From the NCBI RefSeq assembly GCF_009674485.1, contig NZ_WKJJ01000011.1, positions 62,001-126,000 of the forward strand: 64,000 nucleotides of DNA, in the 5' to 3' direction. Numbering within the stretch: the stretch's first letter is position 1; every line of letters begins with the position of its first letter. Origin of the DNA: Pseudoduganella rivuli (GTDB taxonomy: Bacteria > Pseudomonadota > Gammaproteobacteria > Burkholderiales > Burkholderiaceae_D). This document shows, piece by piece, positions 24,692 to 33,592 of this stretch. Both the position numbers and the translations under genes were made by a program. The notes under the pieces were generated by a model. That model searched no databases. It was not told where the DNA came from and saw nothing but the letters and a program-made list of their open reading frames with translations.

Positions 24692-25555
24692 ATGAGCAAT
24701 CAGTCCACCGGCCATCTGGCCCACATCCTGAATAACAACAACGATGCACTATTGGAAGGCTGGATCAGCGGGATGCTGTCGCGCACGGTGCGGCGCGACA
24801 AGACCAGTGAATCGGAAATCCGCAACCATGCCGAGCGCCTGTTGCCATTGCTGGCGCAGGCCACCGCAAAGGGCCAGAGCCTGGACACCGACACGCCCGG
24901 ATGGGCCGACGTTCGCCAGTTGCTGACGGATCTGTCTGCCAGCCGCGTACGCCAGGGATACACGCCCACGGAAACCGCGATATTCGTGTTTGCCCTGAAA
25001 GAACCCCTGTTTGCATTGCTGCGGCGCGAGCTGGAGGGCGACACCCATGCGCTGACCACGGAATTGCTGGAAACGGGCGCCTTGTTCGACCGCCTCGGCC
25101 TGTTCACCATCGAGCAATACCAGAAATCCCGCGAAGGCGTGATCCTGCGCCAGCAGCAGGAATTAATGGAACTGTCGACACCCGTGGTGCAACTATGGCG
25201 CGACATCCTGGCTCTGCCGCTGATCGGCACGCTGGACAGCGCCCGCACCCAGGTGGTGATGGAAAGCCTGCTGCAAAAGATCATCGACACCGGCGCCTCG
25301 ATCGCCATCATCGACATCACCGGCGTGCCGACCGTCGACACGCTGGTAGCGCAGCACTTGCTCAAAACCGTGGCGGCGGCGCGCCTGATGGGCGCCGATT
25401 GCATCATCAGCGGCATCCGTCCGCAAATCGCCCAAACCATCGTGCACCTGGGGGTCAACCTGGAAGACGTGGTCACCAAGGCGTCGCTGGCCGACGCCTT
25501 CCAGACCGCGATGAAGCGCCTGGGCGCGTCGGTGGTCTACCAGCAGGCGGCCTGA
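24692..25555 (+). CDS. rsbR: RsbR-type stressosome scaffold protein (sensor domain + STAS)
   Basis: 287 residues, GGAG 8 bases upstream of ATG. Residues 1-160 form an all-helical RsbR N-terminal sensor domain; a helix linker follows; residues about 165-280 are a STAS domain. Both phospho-threonine sites of RsbR proteins seem conserved: 'DITGVPTVDTLVAQ' and 'ISGIRPQIAQTIVHLG'. With RsbS it would build the stressosome, where stress sensed by the N-terminal domain triggers phosphorylation by RsbT. First gene of a tightly packed operon. Confidence 0.93.
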   Translation: MSNQSTGHLAHILNNNNDALLEGWISGMLSRTVRRDKTSESEIRNHAERLLPLLAQATAKGQSLDTDTPGWADVRQLLTDLSASRVRQGYTPTETAIFVFALKEPLFALLRRELEGDTHALTTELLETGALFDRLGLFTIEQYQKSREGVILRQQQELMELSTPVVQLWRDILALPLIGTLDSARTQVVMESLLQKIIDTGASIAIIDITGVPTVDTLVAQHLLKTVAAARLMGADCIISGIRPQIAQTIVHLGVNLEDVVTKASLADAFQTAMKRLGASVVYQQAA

Positions 25556-25560
25556 GAACG

Positions 25561-25917
25561 ATGGACCGTATCCCGATCTTGAAAATGGGCCAGCTGTTGC
25601 TGGTGACGATACAGGTCGACATGCACGACCGCCTTGCCATGGCGCTGCAGGACGACCTGACGGAGCGCATCGTGCGCGAAAAGGCGCGCGGCGTGCTGAT
25701 CGACATTTCCACGCTGGACATCGTGGATTCCTTCATCGGCCGCATGATCAGCAACACCGCCGCGATGGCGCGCATCCTGGATGCCCACACCGTGCTGGTT
25801 GGCATGCAGCCGGCCGTCGCCATCACACTGGTGGAGCTGGGCCTGGCCCTGCATGGCGTGCAGACGGCGCTGAACGTGGAAAAAGGCATTCAGCTGCTGA
25901 ACCGGCAAATCGCATGA
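25561..25917 (+). CDS. rsbS: RsbS-type STAS antagonist protein
   Basis: 118 residues from ATG 25561, 5 bp after rsbR; a longer in-frame ORF extends into rsbR and is not used. Single STAS domain: 'PILKMGQLLLVTIQVDMHD', 'GVLIDISTLDIVDSF' with the phospho-acceptor Ser57 conserved, and 'VLVGMQPAVAITLVELGL'. RsbS holds RsbT in the stressosome core; phosphorylation of Ser57 releases it. It overlaps rsbT by 4 bp. Confidence 0.95.
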   Translation: MDRIPILKMGQLLLVTIQVDMHDRLAMALQDDLTERIVREKARGVLIDISTLDIVDSFIGRMISNTAAMARILDAHTVLVGMQPAVAITLVELGLALHGVQTALNVEKGIQLLNRQIA

Positions 25918-26330
25918 ACCATGTGGACACCGGCCTGGCCATCCTGCCCCTGCGCAACGACGAAGATGTCGTGCGGCTGCGCCAGCAAGTCCGCGAAAAG
26001 CTGGTGACGCTGGGCTTTTCACTGATCGACCAGACCAAGATGGTGACGGCGGCCAGCGAACTGGCGCGCAACACGCTGCGCTATGGCGGCGGCGGCGAAG
26101 CCCACGTGCGGCAGGTGCAGCACGGCATGCGCAACGGCATGCAACTGGTGTTCATCGACCAGGGTCCCGGCATAGCCGATATCGCGCAGGCGCTGGCCGA
26201 GGGTTTTACCACGGGCGGCGGCATGGGCCTGGGCCTGCCGGGCGCGAAACGGCTTGCCGACGAATTCGACATCCAATCCACGCCGGGCGCCGGCACCACC
26301 GTCAGCATCACCAAATGGAAGCCGTACTAA
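25914..26330 (+). CDS. rsbT: RsbT-type switch serine kinase
   Basis: 138 residues, ATGA overlap with rsbS. GHKL/HATPase_c_2 fold: N box 'AASELARNTLRYGGGG', G1 box 'IDQGPGIAD', G2 box 'GGGMGLGLPGAKRLAD'. It phosphorylates RsbS and RsbR and, when released, activates a downstream partner. In Bacillus the partner is the RsbU phosphatase; here no RsbU or anti-sigma gene is visible and the operon continues into histidine kinases, so the target of free RsbT is probably one of those. Confidence 0.95.
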   Translation: MNHVDTGLAILPLRNDEDVVRLRQQVREKLVTLGFSLIDQTKMVTAASELARNTLRYGGGGEAHVRQVQHGMRNGMQLVFIDQGPGIADIAQALAEGFTTGGGMGLGLPGAKRLADEFDIQSTPGAGTTVSITKWKPY

Positions 26331-26334
26331 GCCA

Positions 26335-27369
26335 ATGAACCGCCTCGACCATGCGCCAGGAGGCCAGCTGTGCTGCCCTGTCATCGACAGCAGCCATGTC
26401 GCCTCCGTGCGCCGCGCTGCCGCCGACCTTGCTTCGCAACAGGGTTTCGACGCCACCCGCTGTGGCGAAGCCGCCATCGTCGCGACGGAAGCGGCCACCA
26501 ATATCCTCAAGCATGCAGGCCACGGCGAAATCCTGTTGCGTCCCCTGCTGTGCGACGGCGAAGCGGGCATGGAACTGCTGGCGATCGACAACGGTCCCGG
26601 CATGGCCAGCCTGCCGGCCAGCATGGAAGACGGCCGCTCGACCGCCGGCAGCTACGGCGTCGGCCTGGGCGCCATGGTGCGGCTGTCCGCTTCGCTGGAC
26701 GCGTGGAGCGCACCCGGCAAGGGCGCCGTGTTCGTGATGGCGCTGTGGCGCAGCGGCGCCCTCCCCCCGCACAGTCCGCTGGAACTCGGTGTTGTCTGCC
26801 AGCCACTGCCCGGTGAGACGGAATGCGGCGACAGCTGGGCCGTGGCATACGACGCCACCTCCGTCACGGCACTGGTGGCCGATGGCCTGGGGCATGGCTT
26901 CGATGCGGCCGTCGCGTCGCTGGCCGCCGTCAGGGCGGTCATGGCGCGGCCGGAGCAGCCGCCCGCGGTGTTGCTGGAGGATGCGCACCGGGCGCTGCGC
27001 GGCACACGCGGCGCCGCCGCGGCCGTGGTGCGCATCGACATGCTGCACGACCGGCTGGTGCTGGCCGGGGTCGGCAACATCGCGTGCCACGCGTGGCTGG
27101 GCGCTGCGCGGCGACAGCTGGTATCGCATAACGGTATCGTGGGCAGCAATATGCGCAAAATCCAGGAATTCGATGCGCCGTGGGGCGCGGAAGGCATGCT
27201 GATCCTGCTCAGCGACGGCGTCGGCACGCGCTGGAACCTGGACGATTATCCTGGCCTTGCCCTGCGCCATCCCGCCCTGATTGCCGCCGTGCTGTACCGC
27301 GATTATTGCCGCAAGCGGGACGATGTCACCGTGCTGGTGTTGCGCGATGCGCGGAGGGCCGTGCCGTGA
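26335..27369 (+). CDS. rsbX: RsbX-like PP2C/SpoIIE phosphatase with fused N-terminal RsbT-like ATPase domain
   Basis: 344 residues from ATG 26335, 4 bp after rsbT. Residues about 1-135 are a GHKL ATP-binding domain (N box 'VATEAATNILKHAG', G1 'IDNGPGM', G2 'SYGVGLGAMVRL'). Residues about 150-340 are a SpoIIE/PP2C phosphatase with metal-binding motifs 'GDSWAV', 'VADGLGHGFDAAVAS', 'LSDGVGTRW' and 'KRDDVTVLVL'. B. subtilis RsbX lacks the extra ATPase domain. The phosphatase would reset phosphorylated RsbR/RsbS; the fused kinase-like domain may oppose it within one polypeptide. Confidence 0.9.
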   Translation: MNRLDHAPGGQLCCPVIDSSHVASVRRAAADLASQQGFDATRCGEAAIVATEAATNILKHAGHGEILLRPLLCDGEAGMELLAIDNGPGMASLPASMEDGRSTAGSYGVGLGAMVRLSASLDAWSAPGKGAVFVMALWRSGALPPHSPLELGVVCQPLPGETECGDSWAVAYDATSVTALVADGLGHGFDAAVASLAAVRAVMARPEQPPAVLLEDAHRALRGTRGAAAAVVRIDMLHDRLVLAGVGNIACHAWLGAARRQLVSHNGIVGSNMRKIQEFDAPWGAEGMLILLSDGVGTRWNLDDYPGLALRHPALIAAVLYRDYCRKRDDVTVLVLRDARRAVP

Positions 27370-29159
27370 TCCTGCGCATCCTGACACTGCATGTTTCAGC
27401 CGAGGTCGACGTTGTCGCGTCACGCCAGCGTACACGGCAAGTGGCCATGCTGTGCGGCTTTGGCAGCCAGGACCAGGCCAGGATTGCCACCGCCGTCTCG
27501 GAACTCGCGCGCAACGTCTACAACTACGCGCGCAGCGGCAAGATCGAGTTTTCCATCGAAGGCAGCACCGCACCGCAACTGCTGGTGATCCGCGTGGAAG
27601 ACCGGGGCCCCGGCATCGCCGACCTGGCGCTGATCTTGTCGGGACGCTACCAGTCACCCACCGGCATGGGCCTGGGCTTGCTGGGTGCGCGGCGCCTGGT
27701 CGACCAGTGCGACGTCGTGACAGCGCCCGGCCAGGGCACGACGATCACGCTGAAAAAACTGTTGCCGCCGGACGCGCCGCTGCTGGCCGCTGCCGATATC
27801 GGCGCCATGGGCGCGCAGATGCAGGCGGAGCCCGGCGCGCTGCCGAGCTCCATCGCGCTGTCTGAAATGCAGCAGCAAAACCGCGAATTGCTGGCCACGC
27901 TGGCGGAATTGAAGGCGCGCCAGGATGAGCTGGTGCTGCTGACGCGGGAACTGGAAGATACCAACCGGGGCGTGGTGGCGCTGTATGCGGAACTGGACCA
28001 GCAAGCGGACCACTTGCGCCACGCCGACGACATGAAGACGCGCTTCCTGTCGAACATGAGCCATGAATTCCGCACGCCGCTCAGTTCCATCCGCGCGCTG
28101 GCGAAATTGCTGCTGTCGCGCGCGGACGGCGAGCTGGAAGCCGAACAGGAAAAGCAGGTCGGCTATATCCTGAAAAGCGCGGATGCGCTGGCGGAACTGG
28201 TCGACGACTTGCTGGACCTGGCAAAAATCCAGGCCGGCAAGATCGACGTGCAAGCCGCGCCGTTCGACGTGGCCGACATGTTCAGCGCGCTGCGCGGCAT
28301 GCTGCGTCCCTTGCTGGTGGGACAGCGCGTGGAACTGGTGTTCGACATGCCGGACCCGGCGCTGGAAATGGTGGGCGACGACGCCAAGCTGTCGCAAATC
28401 CTGCGCAATTTCATTTCCAACGCGTTGAAGTTTACCGAACAGGGCCAGGTCCGCGTTTGGGCGGAACCCTCTGCCGAGGGAAACAACCTGCGCTTTGCGG
28501 TGCAGGATACCGGCATCGGCATTGCCCCCGAATACCAGCACATCATTTTCGAGGAATTTTCCCAGGTGCCCAGCCACTTGCAGCGCCATGTCAAAGGCAC
28601 CGGCCTGGGCTTGCCGCTGTGCCGGCGCCTGGCCGCGCTGCTGGGCGGTACCGTGGGGCTGGACAGCACGCCTGGCGCGGGCTCCACCTTTCACGTCACG
28701 CTGCCGCGCGTGTACGTGCCGCCGCCGCAAGCGGCGCAAGACACGCCCGCCGGCGACCATGCCGCCGCGCCGCGCAAGGCCGGCATCCCTGTGCTGGTGA
28801 TCGAGGACGACCGCAGCACGCTGGTGCTGTACCGTAGCTTCCTGCGTGACACGCCGTTCCGCATGGTGCCCGCCGCCAGCCTGTGGGAAGCGGAACAGGC
28901 GTGGAATGCGGAAGCGCCGGCCGCCGTCATTCTCGACCTGTACCTGAACGGCAGCGACACGTGGCGCTGGCTGACGCAGACCAAGAATGACGAACTGCGC
29001 CGCCACGTACCCGTCATCATTGCCTCGGCTGTCGCCGACCGCCAGAAAGCGTACACGCTCGGGGCCGACGCGTATTTCGTCAAGCCGCTCCAGCGCGATG
29101 CCCTGCTGGCGCAACTGCACGCGCTGTGCCCCAGCCAACCTGCGCGCGAGGTCCTATGA
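27366..29159 (+). CDS. Hybrid histidine kinase with N-terminal RsbT-like ATPase domain
   Basis: 597 residues from GTG 27366, which overlaps the rsbX stop (GTGA); the longer in-frame ORF overlapping rsbX is rejected. Order: RsbT-like GHKL domain (about 1-135; 'SELARNVYNYA', 'EDRGPGIAD', 'GMGLGLLGARRLVD'), a coiled-coil (about 160-230), HisKA with 'SHEFRTPLSS', HATPase ('DTGIGIAP', 'GTGLGLPLCRRL'), and an intact receiver ('IEDDRST', 'VILDLYLNG', 'YFVKPL'). No membrane segment. It directly couples an RsbT-type module to a two-component phosphorelay and is the likely output of this sigma-factor-free stressosome. Confidence 0.92.
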   Translation: MILRILTLHVSAEVDVVASRQRTRQVAMLCGFGSQDQARIATAVSELARNVYNYARSGKIEFSIEGSTAPQLLVIRVEDRGPGIADLALILSGRYQSPTGMGLGLLGARRLVDQCDVVTAPGQGTTITLKKLLPPDAPLLAAADIGAMGAQMQAEPGALPSSIALSEMQQQNRELLATLAELKARQDELVLLTRELEDTNRGVVALYAELDQQADHLRHADDMKTRFLSNMSHEFRTPLSSIRALAKLLLSRADGELEAEQEKQVGYILKSADALAELVDDLLDLAKIQAGKIDVQAAPFDVADMFSALRGMLRPLLVGQRVELVFDMPDPALEMVGDDAKLSQILRNFISNALKFTEQGQVRVWAEPSAEGNNLRFAVQDTGIGIAPEYQHIIFEEFSQVPSHLQRHVKGTGLGLPLCRRLAALLGGTVGLDSTPGAGSTFHVTLPRVYVPPPQAAQDTPAGDHAAAPRKAGIPVLVIEDDRSTLVLYRSFLRDTPFRMVPAASLWEAEQAWNAEAPAAVILDLYLNGSDTWRWLTQTKNDELRRHVPVIIASAVADRQKAYTLGADAYFVKPLQRDALLAQLHALCPSQPAREVL

Positions 29160-30676
29160 CACCGGACGACGACCTGATCCTCAATGTGGACGATACCGAG
29201 GCGGCGCGCTACGCCAAGACCCGCATCCTGCGGCGCGCAGGCTTTCGCGTGATCGAAGCGGCCAGCGGCGCCGAAGCGCTGGCGCAGGCAACCGCGCACC
29301 GTCCGACACTGGTGCTGCTCGACACCAAGCTGCCCGACATCAGCGGCTTCGACGTGTGCGCGCAACTCAAGCGCGATCCCCACACGGCCATGGTGCTGGT
29401 GCTGCAAACGTCGGCATCGTACCTGGCCAAGCCGGACAAGGTGCGCGCACTCGATATCGGCGCCGACAATTACCTGTTCGAACCGATCGAGCCGGAAGAG
29501 CTGGTGGCCAACGTGCGCGCCTTGCTGCGGCTGTCCCACGCGGAAAAGGCGTTGCGCGACATGAACCGGCGCAAGGATGAATTCCTGGCCATCCTTGCGC
29601 ACGAATTGCGCAACCCGCTGGGACCGATACGCAACGCGGTGGAACTGTTGCGCCACCTGGCGCCATCCGCGCCACCGGAGGTGGAAAACGCCCGGCAAAT
29701 GATCGTGCGCCAGACCGACCACATGGTGCGGCTGGTGGATGACTTGCTGGACGTGTCGCGCATTTCGCAGGGAAAAATCACGTTGCGCCTGGCCCCGGTG
29801 GAACTGGGCGAGCTGGCGCGCGCCACGCTCGATTCCACCCGGGCGGCGCTGGAGCGGCGCAGGCACACGGTGACGGCGTCCTTGCCGGAGGATCCGCTGT
29901 GGGTCCTGGGCGACGGTGTCCGGCTGGCCCAGATCATCGGCAACCTGCTCAACAATGCAGGCAAGTTCACGCCGCCCGGCGGCCGCATTGCGCTGCTGGT
30001 GGCGCGCGATGCCGGCCCGGATGGCGCGGATGGCGCCGCCGTGATCCGCGTGACCGACAACGGCATCGGCATCGCGCCGGAACAGGTCGACGTGATTTTC
30101 CAGCTGTTTGCACAGGCCGGGCACGCGCCCGACCGCGTGCAGGACGGGCTGGGGATCGGACTGTCGCTGGTGCGCACCATGGTGGACTTGCACGGCGGGC
30201 AAGTCAGCGCCAGCAGCCCGGGCATCGGCCACGGCAGCACATTCGAAGTGCGGCTGCCGCTGGGCGAAACACTGGGCATCGCGATACCGGAGTCCGCACC
30301 GCGCGGCCCCGGCGCCGCCCGCCGCATCCTGGTCGTGGACGACAGCACCGATGCGGCGGAAATGGTGGCGTCGCTGCTCGAATTTTCCGGCCACCGCGTC
30401 AGCACGGCCCACAGCGGCGCGGAAGCGATTGCACAGGCGCGGGCGGCGCCGCCCGATATCGTGTTCCTCGATATCGGCTTGCCCGACATGAGCGGCATGC
30501 AGGCGGCCAGCGCCATGCGCCGCCTGCCGGAACTGGCTGGCACGCGGCTGGTGGCGCTGTCCGGCTATGGGCAGGACAGCGACCGGGAAAATGCGCTGGC
30601 GGCGGGGTTCGACCACCACCTGACCAAGCCCGCCACCCTGGAAACGCTGCGCGCCGCGATTACCGAGCTGACCTGA
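29156..30676 (+). CDS. REC-HisKA-HATPase-REC hybrid kinase
   Basis: 506 residues from ATG 29156 (ATGA overlap with the previous gene). N-terminal receiver (about 1-130: 'NVDDTEAAR', 'LLDTKLPDISG') in which the usual KP lysine is replaced ('YLFEPIEP'). HisKA follows with 'AHELRNPLGPI', a HATPase with 'DNGIGIAPEQ' and 'GLGIGLSLV', then a C-terminal receiver with 'VDDSTDAAE', 'FLDIGLPDMSG' and 'LTKPATLE'. Soluble. It probably takes signal from the preceding kinase; the output regulator is not in the window. Last gene of the six-gene stressosome operon. Confidence 0.92.
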   Translation: MTPDDDLILNVDDTEAARYAKTRILRRAGFRVIEAASGAEALAQATAHRPTLVLLDTKLPDISGFDVCAQLKRDPHTAMVLVLQTSASYLAKPDKVRALDIGADNYLFEPIEPEELVANVRALLRLSHAEKALRDMNRRKDEFLAILAHELRNPLGPIRNAVELLRHLAPSAPPEVENARQMIVRQTDHMVRLVDDLLDVSRISQGKITLRLAPVELGELARATLDSTRAALERRRHTVTASLPEDPLWVLGDGVRLAQIIGNLLNNAGKFTPPGGRIALLVARDAGPDGADGAAVIRVTDNGIGIAPEQVDVIFQLFAQAGHAPDRVQDGLGIGLSLVRTMVDLHGGQVSASSPGIGHGSTFEVRLPLGETLGIAIPESAPRGPGAARRILVVDDSTDAAEMVASLLEFSGHRVSTAHSGAEAIAQARAAPPDIVFLDIGLPDMSGMQAASAMRRLPELAGTRLVALSGYGQDSDRENALAAGFDHHLTKPATLETLRAAITELT

Positions 30677-30677
30677 T

Positions 30678-31514
30678 TTACTGGGCCGTCTCGTCCCACT
30701 GCGTGGCGGCGGCCCGCTCCAGCACCGGGCGCCAGGCCGGCTGCACGGGCAATCCGAAGACTTCCCGCAACACCCGTTCCAGGTCATCCGCCGTCAGGTA
30801 GCGCCGCTCGCTTTGGCCGTCCGGGCTGCGTATCGTCAGGCGGTTGCGCAGCAAGCCGTAGCGGGCGTCGGGCGTGGTGCGGGCCACGATCAAATCGTGG
30901 CGGAAATGCGATTGCGGGAACGTCGCCGTATAGTAATTGGCCATCGTGTAATCGCCCGGACGGCATGGCGCCGGCGAAATCATGTAGACGCTGTGCCACT
31001 CGCTTGTTCCGTTATTGCCGAGTTCGGCTTCCAGTAAATGTTCATTGCCCACCGGCGTCAGGCGCAGCCGTTCATGCGGCGTCGGTTGCGCTGCCGTGCT
31101 GTCGAAGCGGATTGGTGCGGTCGGCACGCAGCTGCCGAAACCCACGTCGCACAGCCACCGTTCGCCGTCGAGCGTGACGCGCAACACCATGTGCGAACGG
31201 GGCCGCTGTTCCGCTTCCGGCCCCGATTGCCAGCGCACTTGCGCGATCAGCGGCTCAACGTCGAAACCCAGCGCTTCCAGCACGCGCTGGAATAACTGGT
31301 TTTGTTCGAAACAATAGCCGCCGCGCCCGCCAGTGATCAGCTTGGCGTCGATGTCGCCCGGTTCCAGTGAAATGCCGCGGTCGAGCAATACGTCGATCGC
31401 TTCGAACGGGATGGCCGCCGGGTGCAGTTGCTGCAGCGCGCGCAAGGTGTCCAGGGTTGGCGTACGCGCACCGGCATAGCCGATACGCGCACAGTAGGCG
31501 TCCAGTAAATCCAT
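30678..31514 (-). CDS. nat: Arylamine N-acetyltransferase
   Basis: 278 residues, normal for bacterial NATs. The catalytic triad is in place: Cys68 in 'GGRGGYCFEQN', His108 in 'SHMVLRV' and Asp123 in 'CDVGFG'. It transfers acetyl from acetyl-CoA to arylamines or hydrazines in the cytoplasm. It is convergent with the hybrid kinase (1 bp between stop codons) and 86 bp downstream of the hsp20 gene on the same strand, with a hairpin in the gap. Confidence 0.95.
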   Translation of the reverse strand: MDLLDAYCARIGYAGARTPTLDTLRALQQLHPAAIPFEAIDVLLDRGISLEPGDIDAKLITGGRGGYCFEQNQLFQRVLEALGFDVEPLIAQVRWQSGPEAEQRPRSHMVLRVTLDGERWLCDVGFGSCVPTAPIRFDSTAAQPTPHERLRLTPVGNEHLLEAELGNNGTSEWHSVYMISPAPCRPGDYTMANYYTATFPQSHFRHDLIVARTTPDARYGLLRNRLTIRSPDGQSERRYLTADDLERVLREVFGLPVQPAWRPVLERAAATQWDETAQ

Positions 31515-31565
31515 CGCAGTCCTTTCTTCAACATTGCTGAAAGAACCACGAGCTTACCGGAAAGT

Positions 31566-31595
31566 TTGCCGGCTGGCAGAACGCCTGCCGGCCAA
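31566..31595 (-). terminator. Hairpin between hsp20 and nat
   Basis: A GC-rich imperfect inverted repeat of about 12 bp (31566-31577 with 31584-31595) lies just after the hsp20 stop. On the minus strand no T-run follows, so it may only attenuate transcription or protect the hsp20 mRNA end. Confidence 0.4.
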
Positions 31596-31600
31596 TCCGC

Positions 31601-32050
31601 TTAGCTGATCTGCACCTTGCGGCCGGCCTTGGTTTGCGCCTTCGGCAAGTGCAGTTGCAACACGCCGTTTTCATACTTCGCCGTCACGTGGGCATCGTCC
31701 ACATCCTGGTCCAGCGTGAAGCTGCGGTACAGCTGCCCCGTGTAGCGTTCGCAGCGCAGCACGGTGGTGCCTTCCTTCTGTTCCTGCTCGCGTTTGACCT
31801 CGGCGGCAATGCTGACGCGCTTACCGTCGATGTCGACCTTGATGTCTTCCTTTTTCAGCCCCGGCATCTCTGCCTTGACTTCATACGACTGGTCGGTTTC
31901 GTCGACGTCGAGCCGGATGGTCGGCTGTGCGGCGAATTCACGCGTGCCCGGCTGCAAGCCGAATTCGCGGAAGAAGTCTTCCACGCCGCGCAGGGGGTCG
32001 TAGCGGGACAGGCTGGTGAAGGGATCGTAATGGGATAAGCGATTAGCCAT
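31601..32050 (-). CDS. Hsp20/alpha-crystallin small heat-shock protein
   Basis: 149 residues from the ATG at 32050, which has AAGGAG upstream; an in-frame ATG six codons earlier has none. Alpha-crystallin domain from about residue 45: 'PTIRLDVDETDQSYEVKAEMP', 'GLKKEDIKVDIDGKRVSI', and the C-terminal 'ENGVLQLHLPKA'. ATP-independent holdase for unfolding proteins in the cytoplasm. The usual C-terminal I-x-I motif is only partly recognisable ('VQIS'). No convincing sigma-32 promoter was seen in the 188-bp upstream gap. Confidence 0.95.
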   Translation of the reverse strand: MANRLSHYDPFTSLSRYDPLRGVEDFFREFGLQPGTREFAAQPTIRLDVDETDQSYEVKAEMPGLKKEDIKVDIDGKRVSIAAEVKREQEQKEGTTVLRCERYTGQLYRSFTLDQDVDDAHVTAKYENGVLQLHLPKAQTKAGRKVQIS

Positions 32051-32238
32051 GATGAAACTCCTTTGCATCAGAAAAGGCCGGAAAGAAAGCGTTCCGGCAT
32101 CCGCTGCCGCATTGGGCTACCGGTATTGTGCGCCGCCGGTCACCGTACCGGCGCGCGGATGCCACGAGGCAGTTTATGCTTGACTGTCGAATTTCCCCTC
32201 AGTAGCATCCATTACAAACATCAACATCCGGGCGCGCC

Positions 32239-33039
32239 ATGCCGCAAGCTGTGCCAGCACCGCCGTCGCAAAGGCGCTCCTGCGCAGGCGCCCTGCTGTG
32301 CCTGCTGCTGGCCGCACCGCTCGCCTCCTCTGCGCAAACCCGATATGTTGCATCCGGCCATCCGGACTGGCCGCCGTATTCATGGCAGCAAGGCGACCGG
32401 ATTATCGGCGCGGGTGCGGAACTGGCGGAGATGATTTTCCGCAGCCTCGGCATCACACTGGAATTCAAACCGCAGGGCAACTGGAAACGCACGTTGGCCG
32501 AAGCCGAGCACGGCAAGGTCGACGTGATCGTCGGTGCCTACCGCACCGCCGACCGCCAGTCTTACCTGGGCTACCACGACACGCCGTTTGCCGACGATGC
32601 CAATGTGGTGTGGGTCGTGCGCGGCAAGGAATTTCCCTACAAGGGTTGGGAGGATTTGATCGGCAGGCACGGCACCGCCATGCTGGGCGAAAGCTACGGC
32701 GAACAATTCGACCGCTATATCGTGGAACGCCTGACCGTCAGCCGTGTGTCGTCCGCGCTGCTGAACCTGAAGAAACTGATGGCGGGCCACGCGGATTATT
32801 ATCCATTCAGCCAGCATGGCGGCGAAATCCAGTTGCGCCGCTTCGGTTACCAGGACCAGGTGGTCCGGCTGCCTGGCGTGATTTCCACCGAAGGGGTGTA
32901 TATCGCCATCGCCCGTAAATCGCCATTGATCCGCTACCTGCCCCAGCTCGAACAGGCCGTGCGCCAGCGACGCGCGGATGGCACGGTGGAGCGCCTGCTG
33001 CGCAGCTACGTGGAGCGGGCTGCACAGCAAAATCCCTAG
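32239..33039 (+). CDS. Family 3 periplasmic solute-binding protein
   Basis: 266 residues with a signal peptide (SCAGALLCLLLAAPLASSAQ). The SBP_bac_3 fold is shown by 'YVASGHPDWPPYSW', 'GAGAELAEMIFRSLGI' and 'EAEHGKVDVIVGAYRTADRQ'. The family usually binds amino acids, but no permease or ATPase gene is adjacent. In related bacteria many such orphan proteins are annotated only as transporter substrate-binding domain proteins. It is divergent from hsp20 and convergent with regA (10 bp between stops). Confidence 0.88.
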   Translation: MPQAVPAPPSQRRSCAGALLCLLLAAPLASSAQTRYVASGHPDWPPYSWQQGDRIIGAGAELAEMIFRSLGITLEFKPQGNWKRTLAEAEHGKVDVIVGAYRTADRQSYLGYHDTPFADDANVVWVVRGKEFPYKGWEDLIGRHGTAMLGESYGEQFDRYIVERLTVSRVSSALLNLKKLMAGHADYYPFSQHGGEIQLRRFGYQDQVVRLPGVISTEGVYIAIARKSPLIRYLPQLEQAVRQRRADGTVERLLRSYVERAAQQNP

Positions 33040-33049
33040 CGCACCGCCC

Positions 33050-33592
33050 TTATTTGACGCGCTGCTTTTCCAGCTTGCGCGCCAGGGTCCGTCGATGCAT
33101 GCCCAGGCGGCGCGCCGCTTCCGAGATATTGAAGTCGGTTTCCGCCAGCACTTCGTGGATGCGTTCCCATTCCAGCGTCTTGATCGACGTCGCGCGGCCC
33201 GTCAACTCCACGTCGGCGCTGCCCGCCACGTGGTTGAAGGCCGCTTCGATATCGTCGGTATTCGATGGTTTCGCCAGGTACTGGCAGGCCCCCAGCTTGA
33301 TGGCCTCCACCGCCGTGTTGATACTGGCGTAGCCGGTCAGCACGACAATCAGCATGTCCGGATCGAACTTGTGCAGCATTTGCACGCACAGCAGGCCGGA
33401 CGAATTGTTGTTCAGCTTGAGGTCGACCACGGCAAAGCCGGGCGAATGCTCTTCCAGCAGCGCTTCGGCCCGTTCCTGGTCCGGCGCGTGCAGCACCGTG
33501 TAGCCACGGCGCGTAAACGATTTGCTCAACGTGCGCGCGAACGCTTCATCGTCTTCGATGATCAGCAGTACGCGTTCTTCTTCAATGGTCAT
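33050..33592 (-). CDS. regA: Redox response regulator RegA/PrrA/ActR
   Basis: 180 residues. Receiver domain with 'IIEDDEAFARTLSKSF', phospho-Asp in 'FAVVDLKLNN', Thr in 'VVLTGYAS' and Lys in 'YLAKPS'; then a short linker and a Fis-type helix-turn-helix 'NISEAARRLGMHRRTLARK', almost invariant in RegA proteins. It would control respiratory genes according to quinone redox state. It overlaps regB by 11 bp and ends the cyo-SURF1-regBA run. Confidence 0.95.
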   Translation of the reverse strand: MTIEEERVLLIIEDDEAFARTLSKSFTRRGYTVLHAPDQERAEALLEEHSPGFAVVDLKLNNNSSGLLCVQMLHKFDPDMLIVVLTGYASINTAVEAIKLGACQYLAKPSNTDDIEAAFNHVAGSADVELTGRATSIKTLEWERIHEVLAETDFNISEAARRLGMHRRTLARKLEKQRVK

